DNA of 17,245 nucleotides from NCBI GenBank assembly GCA_910586195.1, contig CAJUHO010000024.1:1-17245 (forward strand), read 5' to 3'. The position numbers and the translations under genes were made by a program. Positions 7,739 to 14,812 of the stretch are shown here, in pieces. The stretch comes from an uncultured Bacilli bacterium (GTDB taxonomy: Bacteria > Bacillota_I > Bacilli_A > RF39 > UBA660). The notes under the pieces are model-generated. The model worked only from the letters and a program-made list of their open reading frames with translations, was not told the origin of the DNA and searched no databases. The stretch's first letter is position 1; every line of letters begins with the position of its first letter.

Positions 7739-8587
7739 ATGAAAAAGTTTTGGCAAGCTAGTGGAGTTTTATTATTATTTATTTTTAGTTTTTATTATAC
7801 AGAAAAAGTAATCGAGGTATTAAGAGAAAAAGATCCTATTATGAAAACAATACGAAAGGAAGAACACAAATTTTATGAGCAGGCGGTAGATGCTGTGCTT
7901 ACTGATAATAGTATTGTACCAGGTGCTAAAGGAAGTAAGGTGGATGTAGATAAGAGTTATAAGAAGATGAAGCGTTATGGTTCTTATAAAGAAAGTCTAC
8001 TTGTCTTTGAAGAGATAGACCCATCTATTTCCCTAGATGATTATTATGATAAATATGTAGAAGCTGGTAATGGACTAAATAGTAGTGTTTCTCTTGTCTT
8101 TAAAGTTGAAAGAACTTCTAATATTGATACTATTATAACAATTTTAGAAACAACAGGAGTGAAGGCAACATTTTTTGTGGATGGACTGTGGCTTGAGAAT
8201 AATCAGGAATTAGTAAAGGGGATGAATTCTTTAGGCCATGAGGTAGAAGTTATGCATTATAATGGTAGCTATGATGAGACGTATTTTACTTCAGCCTTAA
8301 CAATTTTGCGTTCTATTACTACGAACAGTAAAAATTATTGTTATGCAGAGTATGATCAAAAGGAAGTACTAGAGCTTTGTAGTAAAATAGGACTTCATAC
8401 TATTATTCCCACTTTACAGGTGAAGTCAAAGCCTTATATGGAAGTAAAAAAAAGAGTAACAGATGGTTCTATTGTCAGTATGAAGGTAGACAAAAATACA
8501 GAATTAGAACTGGATATAGTTATAAAATATTTAAATCAAAAAGGGTATCATATGGTACAATTGGAAACTCTTCTAACAGAAAAATAG
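7739..8587 (+). CDS. Membrane-anchored NodB-fold polysaccharide deacetylase homologue, catalytic motifs lost
   Basis: This 282-residue protein has one hydrophobic segment (about 7-20) after a short Lys start, a signal anchor with the rest outside. Residues about 54-107 (IVPGAKGSKVDVDKSYKKMKRYGSY) form an N-terminal module often seen before such domains. Residues about 115-280 align by eye with the NodB deacetylase fold: VKATFFVDGLWLENNQELV and LGHEVEVMHYN match VKATFFVxGxWxxxxPELV and GHEIGNHTYNH. However, the metal/catalytic motif 1 (TFDDG) reads VFKVER at 120-125, motif 2 (HSxxH) reads HYNGSY at 173-178, the RPPY motif reads YCYAEY, and the LLH motif reads SMK. It is therefore probably a non-catalytic pseudoenzyme, perhaps glycan binding. 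Position after rpsO-pnp matches B. subtilis ylxY, also a deacetylase-like protein. The ATG at 7739 follows AGGTGG. Confidence 0.8.
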   Translation: MKKFWQASGVLLLFIFSFYYTEKVIEVLREKDPIMKTIRKEEHKFYEQAVDAVLTDNSIVPGAKGSKVDVDKSYKKMKRYGSYKESLLVFEEIDPSISLDDYYDKYVEAGNGLNSSVSLVFKVERTSNIDTIITILETTGVKATFFVDGLWLENNQELVKGMNSLGHEVEVMHYNGSYDETYFTSALTILRSITTNSKNYCYAEYDQKEVLELCSKIGLHTIIPTLQVKSKPYMEVKKRVTDGSIVSMKVDKNTELELDIVIKYLNQKGYHMVQLETLLTEK

Positions 8588-8599
8588 ATGAGTTTTTTT
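8565..8599 (+). terminator. Candidate terminator overlapping the end of the deacetylase-like gene
   Basis: AAACTC-T-TCTA (8565-8575) pairs with TAGA-T-GAGTTT (8585-8595) with one T-T mismatch and a nine-base loop, followed by more T to 8599. The stem includes the stop codon. Part of the T-run is used in the stem, which lowers confidence. Confidence 0.5.
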
Positions 8600-8797
8600 A
8601 TATAAAAGTTTAGTTTTTGATGGAAAGTCCTTATTTTAAGGCACAAATACAATAATTTGAAGTAATTTTACTACGAATTTACTACTTTTGAAATAGAAAT
8701 TAAATAATTTTAATATTCTTTTTTCCTATAGTTATTTCATTTCTTTAAAAGGTTCTTTATATCAAACGCAATCAATTTATGAAGTACAACTTTTATA
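8600..8797. other. AT-rich spacer with no gene
   Basis: Nothing coding is seen on either strand. It contains a small hairpin CCTTA/TAAGG (8629-8641) with a three-base loop and two direct copies of TTTACTAC (8667-8674 and 8678-8685). No convincing terminator for the minus-strand gene is visible. Confidence 0.5.
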
Positions 8798-9100
8798 TTA
8801 TTTGATTTTTGTTTTATTGTCTAATCCAATTAAATGACAATTATCTCTAAAAAACTTTTTAATATCGTATGATAAACATAATTTACAAAATTTTTCTCTA
8901 GTTATATTTGAACAAAAATTTATTAAATATAATGAGGTAATGTTTGCAATAGGATAAGACAAGCAAAAGTTTATTAAATTATCATGTCCAATATTCATAA
9001 TTCTTTTTATATTTTTAGAATCTTCTTCTCTTAATTCTAATTTTCCAGTTTTTAAATATTCATTTTCATAATGTAATGCTAGTTTTATAATTTGCAACAA
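8798..9100 (-). pseudogene. 3' part of a frameshifted metallopeptidase-like gene
   Basis: This 100-residue frame overlaps the end of the upstream minus-strand frame by 16 bases and lies one base out of phase with it. It has no ATG; the first codons at the left of the overlap are TTG TTG with no ribosome site, so it is unlikely to start on its own. It is a charged, helical sequence (LALHYENEYLKTGKLELREED, LCLSYDIKKFFRDN) without a recognised domain. Joined through the A7 tract at 9101-9107 it extends the upstream HExxH protein to about 270 residues. The simplest reading is a decayed or error-split C-terminal half; programmed slippage is the alternative. Confidence 0.5.
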
Positions 9101-9609
9101 TTTTTTTCTATATACAAACGATTATTTTTTCTAATTTCAAATAGATATTCATACTTTTGACCTAACTTTTTTTCTAGTTCTCTTTCAATGTAAAATGCAA
9201 AGGTTTCTCCCAAAAACCAATATTTATCAGGTATTATATGAGGATTTAGCATACGATCAATATAATGCGCAAATTCATGGACTAACATAATAACATCCTC
9301 ATCATTTCCCGTTAACTTTATATAAGCTTTGCCATTACTAGTATTAACAAAAGAATTAAACTTATCAGATATAATAATATCTTGGCTATCTAGTCCTTGA
9401 TTAATAATATTATAATATTCTAAATTAAAACTTTTATAAAAGTTTAAAGAAATAGATAAATTATCAAGATTATTATTAGGATAATTTAACTTCTTAAGAG
9501 GAATATCAAATTTATCAATTAGTTCTAATACAAAATCTTTTTTTAAACAAATATTAATATTTATTAATTGCGCTATAAATGCTGTAAATTCTTCGTACAT
9601 AGTTATCAT
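9085..9609 (-). CDS. HExxH (gluzincin-like) metallopeptidase, N-terminal part; frame broken at an A7 tract
   Basis: The 174-residue frame carries LVHEFAHYIDRML (HEFAH at 111-115) and LGETFAFYIERELEKKL with Glu135 twenty residues after the second His, the arrangement of gluzincin zinc peptidases where that Glu is the third ligand. The oligopeptidase-like (M3-type) alternative is plausible but unproven. No signal peptide is seen, so it is probably cytoplasmic. The frame stops 15 bases after a run of seven A (9107 down to 9101); reading one base back there continues into the 100-residue frame at 9100-8798. The start ATG at 9609 has only a weak AGAAAG ribosome site; a second ATG lies at 9600. It is the only minus-strand gene here, very AT-rich, flanked by non-coding AT-rich DNA between two conserved housekeeping clusters, so acquisition by transfer is likely. 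Confidence 0.65.
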   Translation of the reverse strand: MITMYEEFTAFIAQLININICLKKDFVLELIDKFDIPLKKLNYPNNNLDNLSISLNFYKSFNLEYYNIINQGLDSQDIIISDKFNSFVNTSNGKAYIKLTGNDEDVIMLVHEFAHYIDRMLNPHIIPDKYWFLGETFAFYIERELEKKLGQKYEYLFEIRKNNRLYIEKNCCKL

Positions 9610-9759
9610 TTACTTTCTAAAACTTAATCCAAATTAACAACAATATTATAAAAATATTATTATAATTTTTCACAGTTTCATTTATTCTATCATAATTTAA
9701 CATATTTAAAACAATTATTCTAAAATAAATCAATTATCTGCTACATGATTCATGCTACA

Positions 9760-9856
9760 TAATAAGAGTAATATTAGTCTTATTACGGCGAGGACTTTAG
9801 TGGCCATGCTACTAATCCCGCTCACAGGCTATACTTTGACATCACATAGTATTTTT
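9760..9856 (+). ncRNA. Candidate structured RNA or mobile-element remnant of unknown class
   Basis: This stretch is markedly more GC-rich than its surroundings and folds into consecutive hairpins. First, a 26-base near-perfect palindrome (9760-9785; TAATAAGA and TCTTATTA arms). Second, a longer stem: GCG (9788-9790 with a shifted G allowed) and GGA (9792-9794) pair with TCC (9816-9818) and CGC (9819-9821), and TTAGTGGC (9797-9804) pairs with GCTACTAA (9808-9815) around a three-base loop. Third, ATACT (9831-9835) with AGTAT (9848-9852) followed by T5, a weak terminator-like end. It does not match any riboswitch, tRNA or SRP RNA I can recall, and contains no open frame of note. It could equally be the end of an IS200/IS605-type element or a dyad for a DNA-binding protein; strand is assumed from the T-run. 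Confidence 0.4.
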
Positions 9857-9878
9857 GTACATTTGTTTGTATTTTGGA

Positions 9879-9907
9879 TTGAATTTGTTTTTTAAATAGA
9901 TTATAAT
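9879..9907 (+). promoter_or_regulatory. Sigma-A promoter for ruvA-ruvB-queA
   Basis: TTGAAT at 9879-9884 and a perfect TATAAT at 9902-9907 are spaced by 17 bases. Transcription would start near 9913-9915, inside the ATG at 9912, which argues that ruvA starts at the ATG at 9930 with a very short leader. Confidence 0.75.
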
Positions 9908-9929
9908 AATAATGGAGATGAGGGATATA

Positions 9930-10487
9930 ATGTATGAATATATGACTGGTATCGTAAAAGAGGTAAAAAGTACAGGAATTGTTTTAGAAGTTGGAGGAAT
10001 TGGTTATTTTATTCATGTTTCTAATCCTTATGTATTTGATGAAGAGGAACAAGCAAAAATTTATGTTTATCAACAGATAAAAGAGGATGAGCATAATTTA
10101 TTTGGATTTAAGATGAAAGATGAAAAAGAATTATTCTTAAAACTAATTGCTGTAAAAGGATTGGGGTGTAAAATGGCACTTCCTATTTTAGCAACAGGCT
10201 CTATTGCAGGAATCGTAGATGCTATTGAGCGAGAAAATATTCTATATTTAAAAAAATTTCCTAAAATTGGTGATAAGCTTGCTAAACAGATGATTTTAGA
10301 CTTAAAAGGGAAAATAAATATGACAGTAGATGCAGTTGTAGAAGAGGGGAATATAGAAGAATTAACAGAAGTTTTAAAAGGATTAGGTTATAAGGAAAAA
10401 GAGTTTAAGGGAATTCTACCTAAGGTTGATGTTAAGCTATCTATTGAAGAACAGGTAAAGGAAGCACTTAAGTTATTACTAAAATAG
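9930..10487 (+). CDS. ruvA: Holliday junction branch migration subunit RuvA
   Basis: RuvA tetramers bind four-way DNA junctions and load RuvB rings. From the ATG at 9930 (MYEYMTGIV) the protein is 185 residues, close to the usual 190-205. The in-frame ATGs at 9912 and 9918 are poor starts: they lie at the predicted transcription start and within the GGAGATGAGGG ribosome site. Domain I (OB fold) spans about 1-62, with VREDA-type acidic-pin residues kept as Glu52-Asp53 and the LFGF block at 57-60. Domain II has two helix-hairpin-helix motifs, VKGLGCKMAL at 75-84 and FPKIGDKLAKQ at 110-120. Domain III (about 140-185) is the RuvB-contacting region. It is followed 8 bases later by ruvB in an operon. 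Confidence 0.97.
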   Translation: MYEYMTGIVKEVKSTGIVLEVGGIGYFIHVSNPYVFDEEEQAKIYVYQQIKEDEHNLFGFKMKDEKELFLKLIAVKGLGCKMALPILATGSIAGIVDAIERENILYLKKFPKIGDKLAKQMILDLKGKINMTVDAVVEEGNIEELTEVLKGLGYKEKEFKGILPKVDVKLSIEEQVKEALKLLLK

Positions 10488-10495
10488 GAGGTACT

Positions 10496-11527
10496 ATGGA
10501 AGAGAAAGAACGTATTATTACAACAAGAGAGGTATCAGATGATAAAATAATGGATAATACTATTCGACCAGAAACACTAAAGGAGTATATTGGTCAAACA
10601 GATGTAAAAGAGAATATAAAGGTTTTTATTGAGGCCGCTAAGATGCGAGGAGATAGTCTAGATCATGTATTATTATATGGACCTCCAGGTCTTGGGAAAA
10701 CGACTCTTGCTTATATTATTGCTAGTGAGTTAGGAAGCAATATTAAAACAGCAAGCGGTCCTAGTATTGAAAAATCAGGAGACTTAGCTGCCATTCTTTC
10801 TACTCTAGAGCCTGGGGATGTACTTTTTATCGATGAAATACATAGAATGCCTCGCTTTATTGAGGAAATTTTATATCCTGCGATGGAGGATTTTACTTTA
10901 GATATTATTATTGGAAGCGAAGGAAACACTAGAAATATAAAAATAGACTTACCTCCTTTTACTTTAGTAGGGGCAACAACACGTACAGGGGACTTAACAG
11001 CACCACTAAGAGATCGTTTTGGTATTATTTCTAAGATGCAATATTATACGATTTCAGAACTAACGGCAATTGTTAAGAGAACGTCACGCGTGTTAAACAT
11101 TGAAATTGATGACCAAGCGGCAGTGGAACTCGCTAGTCGCAGTCGAGGAACGCCAAGAATCGCTAATCGCTTGTTTAAACGAGTAAGGGATTTTGCATTA
11201 GTAGAAGGCAAAGGTATTATTGATAAAGAAATAACAGAGCTTGCTTTAAGTCGCTTGAAAGTTGACAAATATGGTTTGGATGATGTGGATCATCAGTTGC
11301 TACTCGCCATTATTAAAAAATTTAATGGAGGTCCTGTAGGAGTGGATGCCATTGCATCAGCGATTGGAGAAGAAGTTACTACTATTGAAGATGTTTATGA
11401 GCCTTACCTTTTACAAAATGGTTTGCTAAAGAGAACATCTCGTGGTAGAATTGTAACGCAAAAGGCCTACGAGGTTTTAAAAATAGATTATCAAGAAAGC
11501 GTATTTAAAGATATGGATGATAAATAA
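10496..11527 (+). CDS. ruvB: Holliday junction branch migration DNA helicase RuvB
   Basis: AAA+ ATPase motor that drives branch migration with RuvA. The 343 residues match the family. Seen: Walker A GPPGLGKT at 62-69, Walker B DVLFIDEIH at 108-116, sensor 1 GATTR at 159-163, the LRDRFG segment with the arginine finger at 171-176, and SRSRGTPRIANRLFKRVRDF, the sensor-2 region. The C-terminal winged helix contains GGPVGVDAIASAIGEE and EPYLLQNGLLKRTSRGR, both strongly conserved. The ATG at 10496 follows GGAGG which overlaps the ruvA stop codon, so translation is tightly coupled. No ruvC is present, as usual in Bacillota where RecU resolves junctions. Confidence 0.98.
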   Translation: MEEKERIITTREVSDDKIMDNTIRPETLKEYIGQTDVKENIKVFIEAAKMRGDSLDHVLLYGPPGLGKTTLAYIIASELGSNIKTASGPSIEKSGDLAAILSTLEPGDVLFIDEIHRMPRFIEEILYPAMEDFTLDIIIGSEGNTRNIKIDLPPFTLVGATTRTGDLTAPLRDRFGIISKMQYYTISELTAIVKRTSRVLNIEIDDQAAVELASRSRGTPRIANRLFKRVRDFALVEGKGIIDKEITELALSRLKVDKYGLDDVDHQLLLAIIKKFNGGPVGVDAIASAIGEEVTTIEDVYEPYLLQNGLLKRTSRGRIVTQKAYEVLKIDYQESVFKDMDDK

Positions 11528-11550
11528 TAGATGCTAGAAGAAGGGATAGT

Positions 11551-12576
11551 ATGAATGTAGAAGAATTTGACTATAATTTACCAGAAGAATTAATTGCCCA
11601 AACGCCGCTTACAAAGCGAGATACTTCAAGATTGTTGGTGCTAGATAAAAATTCAGGAAATATAGAGCATAAACATTTTGGCGATATTTTAGATTATTTA
11701 AAAGAGGGAGATACTTTAGTTTTAAATAATACAAAAGTTTTGCCAGCAAGATTAATTGGAGAGAAAGTAGATACAAAGGCAGTGATTGAGATATTATTGT
11801 TAAAAAATGTAGTAGAAGATGAATGGGAATGTTTAGTAAAACCTGCTCGTCGTATAAAGGTTGGAACTACTGTTTCTTTTGGAGAAGGAAAATTGCAGGC
11901 AACATGTATAAAAGTGGCGGAGGAAGGAATCCGACATTTTAAATTTTCTTATGAAGGAATTTTGTATGAAATATTAGAAGCGTTAGGAACGATGCCACTG
12001 CCTCCCTATATTCATGAAAAACTAAAAGACCAATCTCGTTATCAGACAGTTTATGCAAAAGAGTTGGGAAGTGCGGCGGCCCCAACGGCAGGACTTCATT
12101 TTACAAAGGAATTGTTAGAAAAAATCGAGAAAAAGAAAGTTAATATTGCCTATATTACTCTTCATGTTGGCCTAGGAACTTTTCGTCCTGTTAGTGTTAC
12201 GAAGGTAGAAGAACACCAAATGCATAGTGAATACTATGAAATGAGTCATGAGGTGGCGGAACTATTAAATAAGACGAAGAAAAATGGTGGTAGAATTATT
12301 AGTGTCGGGACTACCTCTACTAGAACGTTAGAAACGATTATGGATTTGTATGGAACCTTTCAGGAATGCAGTGGGTTTACTAAAATATTCATCTATCCTG
12401 GATATCAGTTCAAAGCAATTGATTGTTTAATTACAAATTTCCATTTACCTAAGTCGACTCTATTAATGTTGGTCTCAGCTTTGGCCGGAAAGGATCATAT
12501 TTTAAACGCTTATAAAACAGCAGTAGAAGAGGAATACCGCTTCTTCTCGTTCGGGGATGCTATGTTTATTCAATAA
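11551..12576 (+). CDS. queA: S-adenosylmethionine:tRNA ribosyltransferase-isomerase QueA
   Basis: Transfers and isomerises the ribosyl moiety of SAM onto preQ1 in tRNA, making epoxyqueuosine at position 34 of GUN-anticodon tRNAs. The 341 residues are the standard length. Blocks seen: PxELIAQxP-type N-terminus, DTLVLNNTKVLPARL at 54-68, the signature PTAGLHFT at 178-185, LHVGLGTFRPV at 204-214, HSEYYE at 225-230, GTTSTRTLE from 253 and DCLITNFHLP at 291-300. The ATG at 11551 has AGAAGGGA upstream. It is 23 bases after ruvB without a terminator, so it is in the ruvAB operon. Its pathway partner tgt is separated from it here by the four-module Gre-like gene, whereas the two are usually adjacent. 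Confidence 0.97.
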   Translation: MNVEEFDYNLPEELIAQTPLTKRDTSRLLVLDKNSGNIEHKHFGDILDYLKEGDTLVLNNTKVLPARLIGEKVDTKAVIEILLLKNVVEDEWECLVKPARRIKVGTTVSFGEGKLQATCIKVAEEGIRHFKFSYEGILYEILEALGTMPLPPYIHEKLKDQSRYQTVYAKELGSAAAPTAGLHFTKELLEKIEKKKVNIAYITLHVGLGTFRPVSVTKVEEHQMHSEYYEMSHEVAELLNKTKKNGGRIISVGTTSTRTLETIMDLYGTFQECSGFTKIFIYPGYQFKAIDCLITNFHLPKSTLLMLVSALAGKDHILNAYKTAVEEEYRFFSFGDAMFIQ

Positions 12577-12591
12577 AATTTTGAAAAGTAT

Positions 12592-12620
12592 TTGCAATTT
12601 TTAGCGATATATATTATAAT
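12592..12620 (+). promoter_or_regulatory. Sigma-A promoter for the Gre-like multidomain gene
   Basis: TTGCAA at 12592-12597 and a perfect TATAAT at 12615-12620 with a 17-base spacer, the same -35 and spacing as the rpsO promoter. Expected start is near 12626-12628, about 23 bases before the ATG at 12650. It suggests strong constitutive expression (inference). Confidence 0.8.
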
Positions 12621-12649
12621 AAACCTTCGAACAAATGAGGGGGATAAAT

Positions 12650-14749
12650 ATGAAATTGTTATTAGAACAAAAGGAATATTTAGAAAAGAAAATATTATCT
12701 TTGCAGGAGAAAAAGGCGAGACTGCAAGAGCAAAAGAAGCAGACAAAGGTTAACAATAGTTTTTCTTATAATACTGTTTTTGAAGATTCACAATTGTTAA
12801 CAGAAGAATTAGGTAAAAGTGAAAGAGAGATAAATGAGTATCAATCTTTGTTGTCTACTGCGGAAATCATTACAACTTTTAATAATGAACAAATTGATTT
12901 TGGAACCTCTTTTAAGGTGAAGTTTCAAGATGTTGATGAAATATACGAGTATACCTTAATAGAAGTGAATCTAGGTTCTGAATTCAATTCTCAGCATGGT
13001 TATATTACAAAGGAAAGTAAATTAGGTTCTGCTATATATATGAAAAGTGTTTCTTCTAAGTTTTATTATGATATAGATGGAGAAGAGATAGCAGGAGAAG
13101 TATTAGAAATAATTCCTAAAAATTTTCTAACTATTAAGCAAAAGGAAGTGCCAGAGAAGAGCGAAATTCAAAAAGTTAATATGGTTAATAAAGAAAAACC
13201 TCGTAGAAATAGAACTTTAAATGAAGAAAAATGCACAGCTTTTGTAGAATATCATCAAAAACTTAAAAAATATGCTAATAGTAGTGCTAATATTAAAAAG
13301 GAATTGGCACGTTTACAAATGATTACGTCATCGCAGGAAGTCTGCTTGAAAAAACTCTTAGTAGCAGAAAATAGAAAAAATTATAAATATGCATCTAGTA
13401 AAGCTAGTCTATTACAACGTCTTGCAAGAAAAATTATTAGGCCAGAAGATTTAACAACGATTGATTTTGGTACTGAAATGTTATTGGAAATAGAATCTAA
13501 TGGAAAGAAAAAGATTAAATCGTTAGAGCTTGTTCCTTTATTTTGTGGACTACAAGCAGAAGATAGATTTATAAGTGTACGAAATCGAATTGGTTTTGCT
13601 CTTTATAAGGGACAAGTAGGAGATGTTTTTGACTTTATAAAAACAGTTTATGAACCCCACCAAAAAATTAAAGTTTTACAGTTTGGGATTCATAAAGATC
13701 ATTTACTAATTCCTGATAATTCTAATCTTCCTTCTTTATCTCAAAAAGAAAGAGAAGAGTCCCTGATTCATTTTCGCTACCAAAAAAAGAATTGCCCTGA
13801 TATGACAATATCTCAGTGGAAACTTTTTGATATCGAATTATCTAAAGTTTCTGACGATGCCGAAAGGACGCCTTACATTTCAAGATTATACGCACTAAAA
13901 GATCTTGTTTCAGAAGATAATATTCGTATTTTAACTGAAAAAAGGGTAAAAGAAAATAATGATAAGGTTGGAATCGGTTCTGTTGTTCATTATGCACTTA
14001 CAACAGATGATAAAAAGGAAGAGTATACGACGGAAATGATTGCATGTGCTTATACAGTAGAAGAGGACTTAAAGTATACAGAAGCTTTTTCAACGCTTGG
14101 AAAAAGTATGATGGGCAAGAAAAAGGGTGAAAGTTTTGAATGGGAAATAGATGGTAGTGTACAAAAGGGAGTCATATTATCTGTTTATAATGAAACTTTA
14201 GAGCAATATCGTGATTGTAATCAGGAATGGGAAACTTACTATGAAAGTAATAGACCAAAATTAGTCAGTGAACAAGCCATATTATTAAAAGAAGAGAAAG
14301 ATCGTGAAAATGAGGCAATAGAGTTATTACGTAGTAAGTTAATCTCTATAGATGATGTAACAGTACATGGAAATTATGATACTCAAAAGAGTGCTGTTCA
14401 AAAGGAAATTATTACTAAATATACAAGGATAAAACAAATTGAAAGTGCATTAAATACTTCTGTCATAGTAGAAAATCATGTTTCAGATATTATTGAAATA
14501 GGATCCGAATTTAGTATTATTTTAGATAATGAAGAACCTTTGGATTTTGTATTAATCGAGAAGATGATTGCAGGTGAATCTAGTGAGAGATTTTTAAGTA
14601 TAGAGAGTAGTTTGGGTAAGACAGTATTACATAAGAAAGTTGGGGATTCTTTTAGTCTTGTAACAGAAAGTGGAGACACTATTAATGGCTTTACTGCTCA
14701 TTGTGAGCAAAAAAATAAGACTACTTCTTTTACAAAAGTTAAGAAATAA
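12650..14749 (+). CDS. Protein with four tandem GreA-like modules, 699 residues
   Basis: Starts at the ATG at 12650 after GAGGGGG (12637-12643); the ATG at 12635 sits in the ribosome site. No described protein with this layout is known to me. Four copies of the GreA/GreB C-terminal (FKBP-like) domain can be read at about 82-155, 271-344, 440-512 and 614-687. Each begins with I-x-(F/I)-G-(T/S) and carries the GreA SPLGxALLGKxxGD signature: SKLGSAIYMKSVSS at 123, NRIGFALYKGQVGD at 312, STLGKSMMGKKKGE at 481, SSLGKTVLHKKVGD at 653. Start-to-start spacing is 170-190 residues, near the length of a whole GreA (about 158), and helical coiled-coil-like segments precede each, clearest at 1-75 and 560-607, the latter containing HGNYDTQKSAVQKEI, reminiscent of the GreA coiled coil. 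The acidic GDLSENAEY tip that stimulates RNA polymerase cleavage is not preserved in any. Cytoplasmic; RNA-polymerase binding is inference. It has its own promoter and terminator between queA and tgt. Confidence 0.75.
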   Translation: MKLLLEQKEYLEKKILSLQEKKARLQEQKKQTKVNNSFSYNTVFEDSQLLTEELGKSEREINEYQSLLSTAEIITTFNNEQIDFGTSFKVKFQDVDEIYEYTLIEVNLGSEFNSQHGYITKESKLGSAIYMKSVSSKFYYDIDGEEIAGEVLEIIPKNFLTIKQKEVPEKSEIQKVNMVNKEKPRRNRTLNEEKCTAFVEYHQKLKKYANSSANIKKELARLQMITSSQEVCLKKLLVAENRKNYKYASSKASLLQRLARKIIRPEDLTTIDFGTEMLLEIESNGKKKIKSLELVPLFCGLQAEDRFISVRNRIGFALYKGQVGDVFDFIKTVYEPHQKIKVLQFGIHKDHLLIPDNSNLPSLSQKEREESLIHFRYQKKNCPDMTISQWKLFDIELSKVSDDAERTPYISRLYALKDLVSEDNIRILTEKRVKENNDKVGIGSVVHYALTTDDKKEEYTTEMIACAYTVEEDLKYTEAFSTLGKSMMGKKKGESFEWEIDGSVQKGVILSVYNETLEQYRDCNQEWETYYESNRPKLVSEQAILLKEEKDRENEAIELLRSKLISIDDVTVHGNYDTQKSAVQKEIITKYTRIKQIESALNTSVIVENHVSDIIEIGSEFSIILDNEEPLDFVLIEKMIAGESSERFLSIESSLGKTVLHKKVGDSFSLVTESGDTINGFTAHCEQKNKTTSFTKVKK

Positions 14750-14766
14750 TCTTGCAACTTTTTTTT
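14734..14766 (+). terminator. Rho-independent terminator of the Gre-like gene
   Basis: AAAAGTT-AAGA (14734-14744) pairs with TCTT-(GC bulge)-AACTTTT (14750-14762) around a five-base loop and is followed by T to 14766. The stem spans the stop codon (14747-14749). It overlaps the -35 box of the tgt promoter. Confidence 0.65.
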
Positions 14767-14780
14767 GTATTCGTTATCAT
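14752..14780 (+). promoter_or_regulatory. Candidate sigma-A promoter for tgt
   Basis: TTGCAA at 14752-14757 and TATCAT (5 of 6 matches) at 14775-14780 are separated by 17 bases. The spacer is mostly the terminator T-run. The arrangement matches the promoters at 5058 and 12592, which raises confidence. Confidence 0.6.
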
Positions 14781-14812
14781 ATTAAATGAGTATGAAAGTT
14801 TAGGTGATATTT

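Larger units (their letters stand above)
9610..9929. other. Divergent intergenic region upstream of ruvA
   Basis: No gene is seen. The left part (9610-9735) is over 80 per cent A/T by eye. Two copies of TGCTACAT occur at 9739-9746 and 9753-9760, and a related TGCTACTA at 9807-9814 lies in the hairpin. The structured element occupies 9760-9856 and the ruvA promoter 9879-9907. Confidence 0.6.

Noticed and set aside
9789..9821. tRNA gene in the structured element
   Set aside because: The size is too small and there is no T-loop GTTCRA or acceptor pairing.
14760..14812. preQ1 riboswitch before tgt or queA
   Set aside because: Neither upstream region has the compact stem plus A-rich tail pseudoknot of preQ1-I or a type II arrangement; tgt has only a terminator, a promoter and a short leader.
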